Positions 36,497 through 45,690 of a DNA stretch of 64,000 nt are shown piece by piece. The notes beneath the pieces are model-generated. The model was not told where the DNA came from, searched no databases, and saw only the letters and a program-made list of their open reading frames with translations. The stretch is from Cellulosimicrobium cellulans (GTDB lineage: Bacteria > Actinomycetota > Actinomycetes > Actinomycetales > Cellulomonadaceae), in NCBI RefSeq assembly GCF_016907755.1, contig NZ_JAFBCN010000001.1, positions 1,302,001-1,366,000 of the forward strand. The letters run 5' to 3'. Every line of letters begins with the position of its first letter. The stretch's first letter is position 1. The position numbers and the translations under genes were made by a program.

Positions 36497-37410
36497 CCGA
36501 CCCTCTGTCCGCGACGCCGGACCTCACCGCCGTCCGCCGCGAGGGCGGCACGATCAAGGACACGGGCGGGTACCGCGCGTTCCGCGTGGTCAACGGCCTC
36601 GTCCTCGCGGTCGTGTGCGTCGTGACGCTCTACCCGTTCGTCAACCTCGTCGCGAAGGCGTTCTCGTCGGAGGGTCAGATCGCGGCGGGCAACGTCAACC
36701 TGGTGCCGCGCGGGTTCAACGTCCAGACGCTCCAGTACGTGCTCTCCGACGCGATGTTCTGGACCAACTACAAGAACACGGTCGTCTACACGGTCGTCGG
36801 CACGCTCATCGCGATGGCGCTCACCACGACGTACGCCTATGCGATCAGCCGCCGCCACCTCAAGGGGCGCAACGCGTTCATCGGCATCGCGGTGTTCACG
36901 ATGTTCTTCGGCGGCGGCCTGATCCCGAACTACATCCTCGTCGCGGACGTCCTGGGCATGCGCAACACGATGTGGGCCGTGGTGCTCCCGGGCGCCATCT
37001 CCGTGTTCAACCTGCTCGTCATGAAGTCGTTCTTCGAGAACTTCCCGACCGAGCTCGAGGAGGCGGCCGCGATCGACGGGCTGTCGACGTACGGGATCTT
37101 CGGCCGCATCGTGCTGCCGCTGTCCAAGGCGGTCATCGCGACCATGACGCTCTTCTACGCGGTGGGCATCTGGAACTCGTGGTTCGGGGCGTTCCTGTAC
37201 CTCGACAAGAAGGAGCTCTTCCCCGTCACCGTCTACCTGCGCAACCTCATCGCCGCGGCGACCGGGCCCGGCTCGCAGGAGGCGGTCCAGATCGGCTCGA
37301 ACATCCAGTCCGTGACGATGCTGCTCACCGTCCTCCCCATCGTGTGCCTGTACCCGTTCGTGCAGAAGTACTTCGTCTCCGGCGTGATGCTCGGCTCCGT
37401 CAAGGGCTGA
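36493..37410 (+). CDS. LplC-type ABC sugar permease
   Basis: A 305-residue permease with six hydrophobic segments. Features are YPFVNLVAKAFSSEGQIAAGNVNLVPRGFN near the N-terminus, TMFFGGGLIPNYILV and the EAA loop LEEAAAIDGLSTYGIFGRIVLPLSKA; it ends FVQKYFVSGVMLGSVKG, the classic tail of LplC/YtcP-type permeases. The GTG start lies inside the preceding stop region (GTGA). Forms the heterodimeric channel with the product of 35447-36496. Confidence 0.93.
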   Translation: MTDPLSATPDLTAVRREGGTIKDTGGYRAFRVVNGLVLAVVCVVTLYPFVNLVAKAFSSEGQIAAGNVNLVPRGFNVQTLQYVLSDAMFWTNYKNTVVYTVVGTLIAMALTTTYAYAISRRHLKGRNAFIGIAVFTMFFGGGLIPNYILVADVLGMRNTMWAVVLPGAISVFNLLVMKSFFENFPTELEEAAAIDGLSTYGIFGRIVLPLSKAVIATMTLFYAVGIWNSWFGAFLYLDKKELFPVTVYLRNLIAAATGPGSQEAVQIGSNIQSVTMLLTVLPIVCLYPFVQKYFVSGVMLGSVKG

Positions 37411-37496
37411 GCCGCCACGCGCCACCCGCACCACCCCACCGCACCACCCGCACCTCAGCGACGTCAGAGCGACGAAGCTCGAACCCGAGGAGAGAG

Positions 37497-39158
37497 ATGA
37501 GAACGATCCGGATCCCGGCCGCCACGGTGGCGACCGCGACCACCCTGGCCCTGGTCCTGACCGCGTGCAGCGGCGGAGGCGGAGACACGCCCGAGCCCGA
37601 GGAGGGCGGCGGCGCCGTCACGATCGACGCCGAGCACTCCGCCGGCGCCATGGAGGACTTCGAGGTCGGCACGACCTTCAAGGCTACGGAGCCGGTGGAC
37701 TTCTCGCTGATGTACCGCGACCACCCGAACTACCCGGTGAAGGAGGACTGGTCGATCTTCCAGAACCTGGAGGCCAACCAGAACGTCACCTTCACGCGGA
37801 CCGACGTCCCGCTGGCCGACTGGGACAACAAGAAGGCGCTCCTCATCGGTGCCGGAGACGCCTCCGACCTCATCCCGGTGACGTACCCCGGCCAGGAGGT
37901 CCAGTTCGTCTCGGGCGGGGCGATCCTGCCCGTCTCCGACTACCTCGAGTACCTCCCGAACTTCGCCGACAAGGTGGAGAAGTGGGGCCTCGGCGAGGAG
38001 CTCGACGCCAAGCGCCAGGCGGACGGCAAGTACTACCTCCTCCCGGGCCTGCGCGAGATCCCCGACGTGCAGTACTCGGTCGTCGTCAACGACGACCTGT
38101 TCCAGAAGGCCGGCATCACCGAGGAGCCGGAGACCTGGGACGAGTTCGCGGAGCAGCTCGCCACGGTCAAGGCCGCGAACCCCGAGCTGTCGTACGCGAT
38201 GACCGACCGCTGGACCGACACGCAGCCGCTGGGCGCGATGCTCCAGTACATCGCCCCGAACTACGGGACCGAGGGCGGCTGGGGCTACTCCAACACGTGG
38301 TTCGACGAGGAGTCCGGCGAGTTCCAGCTCACCGGCGCGACCGACGCGTACAAGGACATGATCACGTACGTCGCCGGCCTGACCTCCGACGGCCTGCTCG
38401 ACCCCGAGATCACGCAGAACGACGACCAGGCGATCCAGAAGTTCGTCAACGGCGAGGCCGCCGCGATCTCCGGCAACACGCAGGAGATCACCAACTACCG
38501 CAGCAAGCTCGCCGAGGCGGGCAAGGACGTCACGCTGCGCATGATCGTGCTGCCCGACGGCCCGTTCGGCGGCAAGCTCGCGGGCAGCCGCCTGTCCTCC
38601 GGCCTCATGATCTCCAGCGACGCGGCCGAGAAGCCGTACTTCAAGGCCCTGCTCCAGTTCGTCGACTGGCTGTACTACTCCGACGAGGGCATCGAGTTCG
38701 CCCAGTGGGGCGTCGAGGGCGAGACCTACACGAACGACGGCGGCACCCGCACGCTCCCGGCCGACATCGGCTGGAACGCGCTCAACCCCGACGCGCCGAA
38801 GAAGCTCAACGCCGACTTCGGCTACAGCAACGGCGTCTTCCTGCTCGCCAACGGCTCCTCGAAGGAGCTGCTCCAGTCCGTCATGACCGACGAGACGAAG
38901 GCGTGGACGGACGCCGTCCTCGAGCGCAAGGAGATGCTGCCGGTGAAGCCGGCCGCCAGCCTCGACGAGATCGAGCTCGAGCAGGCATCGCTCCTGGACA
39001 CGCAGATCAAGGACGCCGTGATGGCCGCCACCGCGGCGTTCGTGACCGGGCAGCGCCCGCTGAGCGAGTGGGACGCCTACGTGTCCGAGATCGACGGTCT
39101 CGGCGGCACGCAGCTCATCGACACGTACAACGGGGCGCTCGCCCGCTCCGCGGGCTGA
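37497..39158 (+). CDS. LplA-type oligosaccharide-binding lipoprotein
   Basis: A 553-residue extracellular solute-binding lipoprotein. The signal peptide has lipobox LVLTAC (Cys at residue 22) and is followed by an acidic Gly/Glu linker. The body is the long, roughly 500-residue form used for bulky oligosaccharides (LIPVTYPGQEVQFVSGGAILPVSDYL, WTDTQPLGAMLQYIAPNYG). The ATG at 37497 follows GAGGAGAGAG. Its place after both permeases and before two hairpins (39164-39230) would favour high expression. Ligand probably xylan-derived oligosaccharides, by context. Confidence 0.93.
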   Translation: MRTIRIPAATVATATTLALVLTACSGGGGDTPEPEEGGGAVTIDAEHSAGAMEDFEVGTTFKATEPVDFSLMYRDHPNYPVKEDWSIFQNLEANQNVTFTRTDVPLADWDNKKALLIGAGDASDLIPVTYPGQEVQFVSGGAILPVSDYLEYLPNFADKVEKWGLGEELDAKRQADGKYYLLPGLREIPDVQYSVVVNDDLFQKAGITEEPETWDEFAEQLATVKAANPELSYAMTDRWTDTQPLGAMLQYIAPNYGTEGGWGYSNTWFDEESGEFQLTGATDAYKDMITYVAGLTSDGLLDPEITQNDDQAIQKFVNGEAAAISGNTQEITNYRSKLAEAGKDVTLRMIVLPDGPFGGKLAGSRLSSGLMISSDAAEKPYFKALLQFVDWLYYSDEGIEFAQWGVEGETYTNDGGTRTLPADIGWNALNPDAPKKLNADFGYSNGVFLLANGSSKELLQSVMTDETKAWTDAVLERKEMLPVKPAASLDEIELEQASLLDTQIKDAVMAATAAFVTGQRPLSEWDAYVSEIDGLGGTQLIDTYNGALARSAG

Positions 39159-39163
39159 CGCCC

Positions 39164-39230
39164 GGCGGGTGCCGACGGGCACCCGCCGCCCCGGCCCCGT
39201 CGCCGCCCGGCCGCCCCGCCGGGCGGCGAC
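39164..39230 (+). terminator. Two tandem intra-operon hairpins after the binding-protein gene
   Basis: GGCGGGTGCC/GGCACCCGCC (39164-39187) and GTCGCCGCCCGGC/GCCGGGCGGCGAC (39199-39230) are perfect stems in the 126-base gap before the GH39 gene. They may stop part of the transcription or protect the 3' end, raising the ratio of binding protein to enzymes. Confidence 0.65.
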
Positions 39231-39284
39231 GGTACGCCGTCCGCACCACCCGTCGCACCACCCCTCTCAGCTGGAGCCTGACCC

Positions 39285-40847
39285 GTGACACCCACCGTCG
39301 TCCCGTCCGAGCCCGTCGCCGTCCTGTCCGACGCGTGGCGCACGTGCGTGGGCACGGGCCGGTTCAACCTCGCGCTGCGCCAGGACTACCAGGAGTCGCT
39401 CGCCCTCGCGCAGGCCGAGATCGGGTTCCGGTACATCCGCGGCCACGGCCTGCTGTCCGACGACGTCGGGGTCCACCGCCCGTACGACGTGGCGGGGCCC
39501 ACGACCAGGTACAGCGGGACGCGGTACGCCTTCACCTACGTCGACCAGGTCGTCGACGCCTACCTCGCGCTCGGGGTCAAGCCGTTCCTCGAGCTCGGGT
39601 TCATGCCGTCGGGCCTGGCGTCGGGGGACCAGACGGTGTTCTGGTGGAGGGGGAACGTCACGCCGCCGCGCGACCACCGCGAGTGGGCGGCGCTCGTGGC
39701 CGCGGTGCTGCGCCACCTGGTCGACCGCTACGGGATCGACGAGGTCCGGACGTGGCCGGTCGAGGTCTGGAACGAGCCCAACCTCGTGAACTTCTGGGAG
39801 GGCGCCGACCAGGAGGCCTACCTCCGCCTGTACGAGGCGACCGCGCACGCCGTGAAGGACGTCGACGCCGACCTCCAGGTGGGCGGCCCGGCGATCTCGC
39901 CCGGCGCCGACGACTGGTGGGCGCCGTTCGCCGACGCCGTCGCCGCCCGCGACCTGCCGTGCGACTTCGTGTCCTTCCACGCGTACACGACCGGCCCGGC
40001 GCAGCACGTCCCGTTCGGCGTCTACCAGACGCTGCGCCGCCCGACCGACCTGCTCGACCAGTTCGCGCGCCCCCGCGAGCTCCTCGCCGGGACCCGGCTC
40101 GAGGGGCTGCCCGCGCACGTCACCGAGTTCAACACGAGCTACCGCCCCGACAACCCGGTGCACGACACCGCGTACAACGCGGCCGCCCTCGCGCCCGTGC
40201 TCGCCGCCGGGGGCGACGTGGTGGACTCGTTCTCCTACTGGACGTTCTGCGACGTCTTCGAGGAGGAGAACATCCCCACCGCGTTCTTCCACGGCGGGTT
40301 CGGCATGCTCGCCCACCGCCAGGTGCGCAAGCCCACCTACCACCTCTACACGTTCATGGCGCGCATGGGCCCCGACGTGCTCGCGCGCGGCGCCGACCAC
40401 CTCGTGACGCGCGACGCGACCGGCCGGGTCACCGTGCTCGCGTGGCAGCCCGTCGGCGGGACCGACGACCCGACCGAGCCCGAACGCCACGAGCTGCGGC
40501 TCTCCGTCCCGGTCGGGACACCCGGCGGTCCCGGGACGGCGCCGCGTGCCACCGTGCACCGCAGCGTCGTCAACGAGACCGACGGCAACGCGTTCACCGC
40601 GTGGCAGCACCTCGGCCGCCCCGCGTCTCCGACCGCGCGCCAGCTCGACCTCCTCCACGAGGCCGCCGAGCCCGCCCGCTCGACCACGTCGCTCGCCGTC
40701 GCGGACGGGCGGGTCGACCTCACGCTCACGCTCGCGCGGCACGAGGTCACGCTCGTCGAGATCGACCCCGTCCGCGACGAGACGCCCGCATGGCTCGACG
40801 ACGACCGGATCCTCGGCCGCGTCCTCGGCCCGGGGAGCGCACGGTGA
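39285..40847 (+). CDS. GH39 beta-xylosidase-like enzyme
   Basis: A 520-residue cytoplasmic glycosidase. The (beta/alpha)8 domain has the GH39 acid/base Glu164 in VEVWNEPNLVNFW and nucleophile Glu281 in HVTEFNTSY; DSFSYWTFCDVFEEENIP is also typical of the family. A beta-sandwich C-terminal domain follows residue 380. No signal peptide. The GTG at 39285 lies after the double hairpin, and its stop overlaps the DUF624 start. It probably releases xylose from imported xylo-oligosaccharides. Confidence 0.93.
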   Translation: MTPTVVPSEPVAVLSDAWRTCVGTGRFNLALRQDYQESLALAQAEIGFRYIRGHGLLSDDVGVHRPYDVAGPTTRYSGTRYAFTYVDQVVDAYLALGVKPFLELGFMPSGLASGDQTVFWWRGNVTPPRDHREWAALVAAVLRHLVDRYGIDEVRTWPVEVWNEPNLVNFWEGADQEAYLRLYEATAHAVKDVDADLQVGGPAISPGADDWWAPFADAVAARDLPCDFVSFHAYTTGPAQHVPFGVYQTLRRPTDLLDQFARPRELLAGTRLEGLPAHVTEFNTSYRPDNPVHDTAYNAAALAPVLAAGGDVVDSFSYWTFCDVFEEENIPTAFFHGGFGMLAHRQVRKPTYHLYTFMARMGPDVLARGADHLVTRDATGRVTVLAWQPVGGTDDPTEPERHELRLSVPVGTPGGPGTAPRATVHRSVVNETDGNAFTAWQHLGRPASPTARQLDLLHEAAEPARSTTSLAVADGRVDLTLTLARHEVTLVEIDPVRDETPAWLDDDRILGRVLGPGSAR

Positions 40848-41575
40848 GCGACGTGACCCGGCCCGCGCCGCCGTCGGGCACGGGCAGGAGCACGGGGTCG
40901 CCGCTGCCGGGCGCGCTCGGCCAGGGGACGCTCGGGCGGGCGACCGCGCTCGTCTACTGGTACGTCGTCGTGACGGCCCTGCTCGCGCTCGCCGCGCTGC
41001 CGACGCTCGTCCTGCTTCTGCTGCTCGACCGCGCGGCGTCCAACGTGCCGCTCGCGGCGCTCGCGGCCCTCCCGCTCGGTCCCGCGCTGTCCGCGGCGCT
41101 GTACGCCGTCCGGGCGCGCGAGACCGATGACGAGGTCGCACCCGCCCGCACGTTCGTGCGCGGCTACCGCCGCGGTGCGCTCGACGCGCTGCGCGTGTGG
41201 GCGCCCGCGCTCGGGGTGCTCGCGGTCGTCGGGGTCGTGCTCGCGAACGCCTCGGCCGCCGGCGTCGGCCCGACGTACGCGGCCGTGCTCGTCGTGATCG
41301 CGGCGCTCGCGCTCGTGTGGGGGCTGCACGCCGTCGCGATCGCGACCTTCTTCTCGTTCCGCACGCGTGACGTCGCGCGACTCGCGGCCCACTACCTCGG
41401 CCGGACGCCGCTCGTGAGCCTCGGCGTCGTCTCGCTGCTCGTCGCCGCGGCCGGCGTCGCGTGGTTCGCCACGGACGGCGTCCTCGCGCTCGTCGGCGGG
41501 GTGTGGGTGTGGTGCTGGTACCGCAACGACCGGCGGATGCTCGACGACGTCCGTGCCCGATTCACGACCGACTGA
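40844..41575 (+). CDS. DUF624 (YesL-like) membrane protein
   Basis: A 243-residue integral membrane protein with about five hydrophobic segments after a polar 35-residue N-terminus. YWYVVVTALLALAALPTLVLLL and RARETDDEVAPARTFVRGYRRGALDAL follow the DUF624/YesL pattern found next to LplB/LplC-type transporters in Gram-positive bacteria. The GTG at 40844 shares GTGA with the GH39 stop. Function unknown; a helper of oligosaccharide uptake is commonly suggested by context. Confidence 0.85.
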   Translation: MSDVTRPAPPSGTGRSTGSPLPGALGQGTLGRATALVYWYVVVTALLALAALPTLVLLLLLDRAASNVPLAALAALPLGPALSAALYAVRARETDDEVAPARTFVRGYRRGALDALRVWAPALGVLAVVGVVLANASAAGVGPTYAAVLVVIAALALVWGLHAVAIATFFSFRTRDVARLAAHYLGRTPLVSLGVVSLLVAAAGVAWFATDGVLALVGGVWVWCWYRNDRRMLDDVRARFTTD

Positions 41576-41609
41576 CCCTGACCCGCCCACCCGAGGAGCC
41601 GTCCCCGTC

Positions 41610-43721
41610 ATGACCCCCGCACGTCTGCCCGCGACCGAGAAGATCCTCTACGGGGGCGACTACAACCCCGAGCAGTGGCCGCGCGCCGTGTGGGAGGACG
41701 ACTACGCCGCGTTCGACGAGGCCTCGATCGACACGGTGACGCTCGCCGTCTTCGGGTGGTCGTACCTCCAGCCCGCCGAGGACACCTACGACTTCACGCG
41801 GCTCGACGAGATCGTGGCGCGCGCGGTCGAGGGCGGGCGCCAGATCGTGCTCGCGACCTCGACCGGCGCGCTGCCGCCGTGGCTCGCGCACGCGTACCCC
41901 GAGGTGAACCGCACCGACTTCGAGGGCCGCGCGCACGCGTACGGGCAGCGCCACAACGCGTGCCCGAGCTCGCCCGTCTACCGCCGGCTGTCCACCGAGC
42001 TCGCGGGCCGCATCGCCGAGCGCTACGCCGGCACGCCCGGGCTCGTCGCGTGGCACGTGGGCAACGAGTACGGCGGGTACGACGGCGGCTGCTGGTGCGA
42101 GCGCTGCGCCGTCGCCTTCCGCGGGTGGCTGCGCGAGCGGTACGGCACGATCGAGCGGCTGAACGAGGCCTGGAACGCGACCTTCTGGTCGCACCTGTTC
42201 TCCGACTGGGACCAGGTCGTGCCGCCGAACAAGCTCACCGAGCACTGGCGCGGACCCGACCACACCGCGTTCCAGGGCATCACGCTCGACTACCGCCGCT
42301 TCATGACCGACGCGATGCGGCAGAACTTCCGCGACGAGAAGGCCCGCATCCGCGAGCACGACGCGACGACGCCCGTCACGACGAACTTCATGGGCATGTT
42401 CCGCCCGCTCGACTACCACCGCTGGGCCGACGACCTCGACTTCGCGTCGTGGGACAACTACCCGCCCGGGCAGCGCGAGCACGCGCGCATGGCGCTCGCG
42501 CACGACCTCATGCGGGGACTCAAGGACGGCGCGCCATTCTGGGTCATGGAGCAGACGCCGACCATCACCGCCTCGCGCGACGTCAACCCGGTCAAGCGCC
42601 CGGGCGTGCTGCGCCTGTGGTCGTGGCAGGCCGTCGCGCACGGCGCCGACGCCGTCCTGTACTTCCAGATGCGGCAGTCGAAGGGCGCGTGCGAGAAGTA
42701 CCACGGCGCGGTGCTCGACCACGCGGGCCGCCGAGACACGCGCAGCTTCCGCGAGATCGCGGCGCTGGGCGGCGAGCTGCGTGGCCTCGGCGACGCGGTG
42801 CTCGGCGCGCGCACGCCCGCGCGGGTCGCGCTGCTGTTCGACTGGGACTCCTGGTGGGCCGCCGAGATGACGGACGGCTTCAACCGCCACGCGCGCTACA
42901 TCGACACCGTCCTCGCGTACTACCGCGCGCTCTGGCAGGCGAACGCCGACGTGGACGTCGTGCCCGTGACCGCCGACCTGTCGCGGTACGACGTCGTCGT
43001 GGCGCCCATGCTGCACCTGCTGAAGGGCGACGTCACCGTGCGGCTGGAGGGCGTGGCCGCCCGGGGCGGGACGGTGCTGTCGTCGTTCTGGGCGGGCCGC
43101 GTCGACGAGGACGACAACGCGTTCCTCCTGGACGCGCCCGGGCCGCTCGGCCCGCTGTTCGGGATCCGGGTCGAGGAGACGGACTCGGCCGAGCCGGGCG
43201 TCGTGAACCCCGTCGCGCTGCACGACCCCGACCTCGACGACGTCGCCGGCACCGCCGGGACGCCGGGGAGCGCCGAGGCGCCGCTCGTCGTGGGCGGCGC
43301 GCTGGTGTTCGAGGTCCTGGTGCCGCAGGGTGCCGAGGTCGTGGGGACGTACGGCGCCGAGTTCTACGCGGGAAGCCCCGCGGTCACGCGCCACCGCGTC
43401 GGGGGGACCGACGGCGTTCCCGGTGAGGCCTGGTACGTCGCCACCGCGCTCGACGAGCCGGGCGTCGCGTGGGTCGTGCGCCGCGTGCTCGACCGGCACG
43501 GCCTGGTCGGCCCCTACGCCGACGTCCCCGACCTCGAGCTCGCCCTGCGCGAGCGCGACGGCGAGCGCACCGCGTTCGTCCTCAACCACGCCCAGGAGAC
43601 CGTCGAGGTCGCGGCCCACGCGTCGGGCACCGACCTGCTCACCGGCCGCCGCATCGAGCACGGCGAGATGCTCCGCCTCGACCCGACCGACGTCGTCGTG
43701 CTGCGGGAGGACCGCCCCTGA
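41610..43721 (+). CDS. GH42 beta-galactosidase-like glycosidase
   Basis: A 703-residue cytoplasmic glycosidase with the GH42 layout. The barrel starts ILYGGDYNPEQWPRAVWEDD, acid/base Glu153 lies in HVGNEYGGYDGGC, and nucleophile Glu314 in WVMEQTPTI. A CWCERC cysteine cluster near residue 160 matches the zinc site of this family. Trimerisation and C-terminal beta domains follow. The ATG at 41610 follows GAGGAG at 12 bases. GH42 enzymes cleave beta-galactosides, some alpha-L-arabinopyranosides; in this locus it probably trims side chains. Last gene of the operon. Confidence 0.93.
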   Translation: MTPARLPATEKILYGGDYNPEQWPRAVWEDDYAAFDEASIDTVTLAVFGWSYLQPAEDTYDFTRLDEIVARAVEGGRQIVLATSTGALPPWLAHAYPEVNRTDFEGRAHAYGQRHNACPSSPVYRRLSTELAGRIAERYAGTPGLVAWHVGNEYGGYDGGCWCERCAVAFRGWLRERYGTIERLNEAWNATFWSHLFSDWDQVVPPNKLTEHWRGPDHTAFQGITLDYRRFMTDAMRQNFRDEKARIREHDATTPVTTNFMGMFRPLDYHRWADDLDFASWDNYPPGQREHARMALAHDLMRGLKDGAPFWVMEQTPTITASRDVNPVKRPGVLRLWSWQAVAHGADAVLYFQMRQSKGACEKYHGAVLDHAGRRDTRSFREIAALGGELRGLGDAVLGARTPARVALLFDWDSWWAAEMTDGFNRHARYIDTVLAYYRALWQANADVDVVPVTADLSRYDVVVAPMLHLLKGDVTVRLEGVAARGGTVLSSFWAGRVDEDDNAFLLDAPGPLGPLFGIRVEETDSAEPGVVNPVALHDPDLDDVAGTAGTPGSAEAPLVVGGALVFEVLVPQGAEVVGTYGAEFYAGSPAVTRHRVGGTDGVPGEAWYVATALDEPGVAWVVRRVLDRHGLVGPYADVPDLELALRERDGERTAFVLNHAQETVEVAAHASGTDLLTGRRIEHGEMLRLDPTDVVVLREDRP

Positions 43722-43724
43722 CGC

Positions 43725-45050
43725 TCACGGGGACGAGGCGAGCCCGGCCAGGCGGCGTTGCAGGAGGCGGCGGTCGCCCTCGCGGTCGACGAGCGCGAGG
43801 GCGCGGCGCAGGTCGACGACGGCGTCCATGGGTCGCCCAGCCCGCACGAGCAGCTCGGCGCGCACCGCGGGCAGCAGGTGGTACCCCGCGAGCGCGGGCT
43901 CGGCGGCGACCGCGCCGACCGCGGTGAGCCCGGCGTCCGCGCCGTGCACCTCCGCGACCGCGACCGCGCGGTTGAGCGCCACGACCGGCGAGCCGGTGAG
44001 GTCGAGCAGCACGTCGTACAGGCCGAGGATCTGCGGCCAGTCGGTCGCGTCGGCGTCGGAGGCCTCGTCGTGCAGCGCCGCGACGGCGGCCTGCACCTGG
44101 TACGGCCCGGGTCGCCCGACGGCGAGCGCCGTCTCGAGCTCGGCCACGCCCTCGGCGATCTCGTCGTGCCGCCAGCGCGCGCGGTCCTGCTCCGCGAGGG
44201 TCCGTGTCGCGCCGTCCGTGCCGACGCGCTCGTCGCGGCGCGCGTGCTGGAGCAGCAGGAGGGCGAGCAGCCCGCGGGCCTCCGGCTCGTCGTCGAGCAG
44301 GCGTGCGGCCAGGCGCGCGAGACGGACGGCGACGCCGGCGAGCGCCCGCCGTTCGGCCGATCCCTCGACCACGTCGGCGGGCTCCGCCCAGGCGTCGTAG
44401 CCCTCCGTGAAGAGCACGTACAGGACGGCGAGGACGCCGTCGACACGCTCCGCCCGGAGCTCGGCGGGCGGCACCCGGAACGTGATCCCGGTCGCGCGGA
44501 TGCGGCGCTTGGCCCGGACGAGGCGCTGCGCCATCGTCGCCTCGGGGACGAGGAAGGCCCGCGCCACCTGGGCCGTCGTCATGCCGGTCAGCGACCGCAG
44601 GGTCAGCGCGACCCGGGCCTCGGCGGGCAGCGCCGGGTGGCAGCACGTGAACAGCAGGCGCAGGAGGTCGCCGTCGGGGTCGTCGAGGTTCCACGCGTCG
44701 TCGTCGAGGCCGACGGCGACCTGCTCGACGACGGGGTCGGCGGTGCTGCGGCCGTCCCAGGGTCCTGCGTCGACGCGGTCCCCCAGACGCGCCGCCGCGG
44801 CGACCCGCTCCGACTCGACCCGGCGCCGTCGGAGCACGTCGATCGCGTGCCGGCGTGCCGTCGTCGTGAGCCAGGCGCCGGGCCGATCCGGGACGCCGTC
44901 GCGGCCCCACGTGCGCAGCGCGGTCGCGAACGCCTCCTGCGCCGACTCCTCGGCGAGGTCGAGGTCGCCCGTGCTGCGCGCGACCGCGCCGAGGACGCGT
45001 CCCCACTCGGTGCGGAACGCGTCCTCGACGGCGCGGCTCGTGGCCGTCAC
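43725..45050 (-). CDS. ECF42-type RNA polymerase sigma factor
   Basis: A 441-residue sigma factor. Residues 1-180 contain sigma regions 2 and 4 (DLAEESAQEAFATALRTWGRDGVPDRPGAWL, then MTTAQVARAFLVPEATMAQRLVRAKRRIR), and the long C-terminus (about 200-440) is the helical TPR-like extension typical of ECF42 (LLALLLLQHARRDERV, QILGLYDVLLDLTGSPVVALNRAVA). ECF42 factors usually lack an anti-sigma factor and sit next to DGPF/YCII proteins, as here. The GTG at 45050 is the start, 10 bases after the YCII gene. Convergent with GH42 across three bases. Confidence 0.93.
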   Translation of the reverse strand: MTATSRAVEDAFRTEWGRVLGAVARSTGDLDLAEESAQEAFATALRTWGRDGVPDRPGAWLTTTARRHAIDVLRRRRVESERVAAAARLGDRVDAGPWDGRSTADPVVEQVAVGLDDDAWNLDDPDGDLLRLLFTCCHPALPAEARVALTLRSLTGMTTAQVARAFLVPEATMAQRLVRAKRRIRATGITFRVPPAELRAERVDGVLAVLYVLFTEGYDAWAEPADVVEGSAERRALAGVAVRLARLAARLLDDEPEARGLLALLLLQHARRDERVGTDGATRTLAEQDRARWRHDEIAEGVAELETALAVGRPGPYQVQAAVAALHDEASDADATDWPQILGLYDVLLDLTGSPVVALNRAVAVAEVHGADAGLTAVGAVAAEPALAGYHLLPAVRAELLVRAGRPMDAVVDLRRALALVDREGDRRLLQRRLAGLASSP

Positions 45051-45060
45051 GACCGGCAGG

Positions 45061-45417
45061 TCACGACCCGTCGAGGTCGAGCGGCCAGGCCGGGTGCAGC
45101 TCGATCGCGCCGCCGTACGCCATGGGGTGCTCGGACGCGATGGCGATCGCGGTGTCGAGGTCGGGCGCCTCGAGGACGTCGAACCCGGCGATCGTCTCCT
45201 TGGTCTCGGAGAACGGCCCGTCGGTGACGAGGACCTTGCCGCCGCGCACCCGGACACCGACGGCGTCCTCCGCCGGGCGCAACCGGTCGCCGACCACGGC
45301 GGCCCCGCTGCCGTAGTGGCGGTCGACCCACTGCTCGATCGGGGGCGCGGCCTCGGCCTCCTCGGGGCGCAGGTCGGGGTCGTGCGGCGTGCCGAGCACG
45401 AGCATCAGGTAGCGCAT
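45061..45417 (-). CDS. YCII/DGPF-domain protein
   Basis: A 118-residue protein of the YCII-related (DGPF) family: MRYLMLVLGTP at the start, GKVLVTDGPFSETKETIAGFDVLEA in the centre and HPMAYGGAIELHPAWPL at the end. Such proteins are the usual partners and targets of ECF42 sigma factors. The ATG overlaps the stop of the upstream 55-residue gene (ATGA). Enzymatic role unknown. Confidence 0.93.
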   Translation of the reverse strand: MRYLMLVLGTPHDPDLRPEEAEAAPPIEQWVDRHYGSGAAVVGDRLRPAEDAVGVRVRGGKVLVTDGPFSETKETIAGFDVLEAPDLDTAIAIASEHPMAYGGAIELHPAWPLDLDGS

Positions 45418-45584
45418 CAGAGGTCCTCCGCCCTCGTCGTCGCGGGCCGGCGGAGCGCCGTCGGCCCGTAGAGCAGCACGTCGGCGACGTCGATCCCGTC
45501 GCCGACGCTGCGCCGTCCGTCACGGTAGCGGAGGTCCGGCGGCTGCTCCCGGTTCGCCGCGAGGATCGTCTCCAGAAAGGTCAT
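45417..45584 (-). CDS. 55-residue small protein leading the YCII-ECF42 operon
   Basis: I do not recognise a family. ATG 45584 follows AAGGAGG at four bases, one of the best ribosome binding sites here, and the stop overlaps the YCII start (ATGA), so translation is well supported. The sequence starts TFLETILAANREQPPDLRYRDG, has DGIDVADVLLYGPTALRRP and ends acidic. Soluble, no Cys. Coupling to YCII and ECF42 implies a role in the same response. Confidence 0.7.
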   Translation of the reverse strand: MTFLETILAANREQPPDLRYRDGRRSVGDGIDVADVLLYGPTALRRPATTRAEDL

Positions 45585-45690
45585 GGTGCCTCCTTCGTCG
45601 GTGCGGCCCGTGCGGCCGCTCATCAGGACGACGAAGCCCGGGTGGCGAGATCGACACCTCGCGCGGACGAGTTCTCGGAGCGGTCTCGCG

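Noticed and set aside
39565-41130. Long frames antisense to GH39 and DUF624
   Set aside because: Biased composition and no start signals; the plus-strand genes carry intact catalytic motifs.
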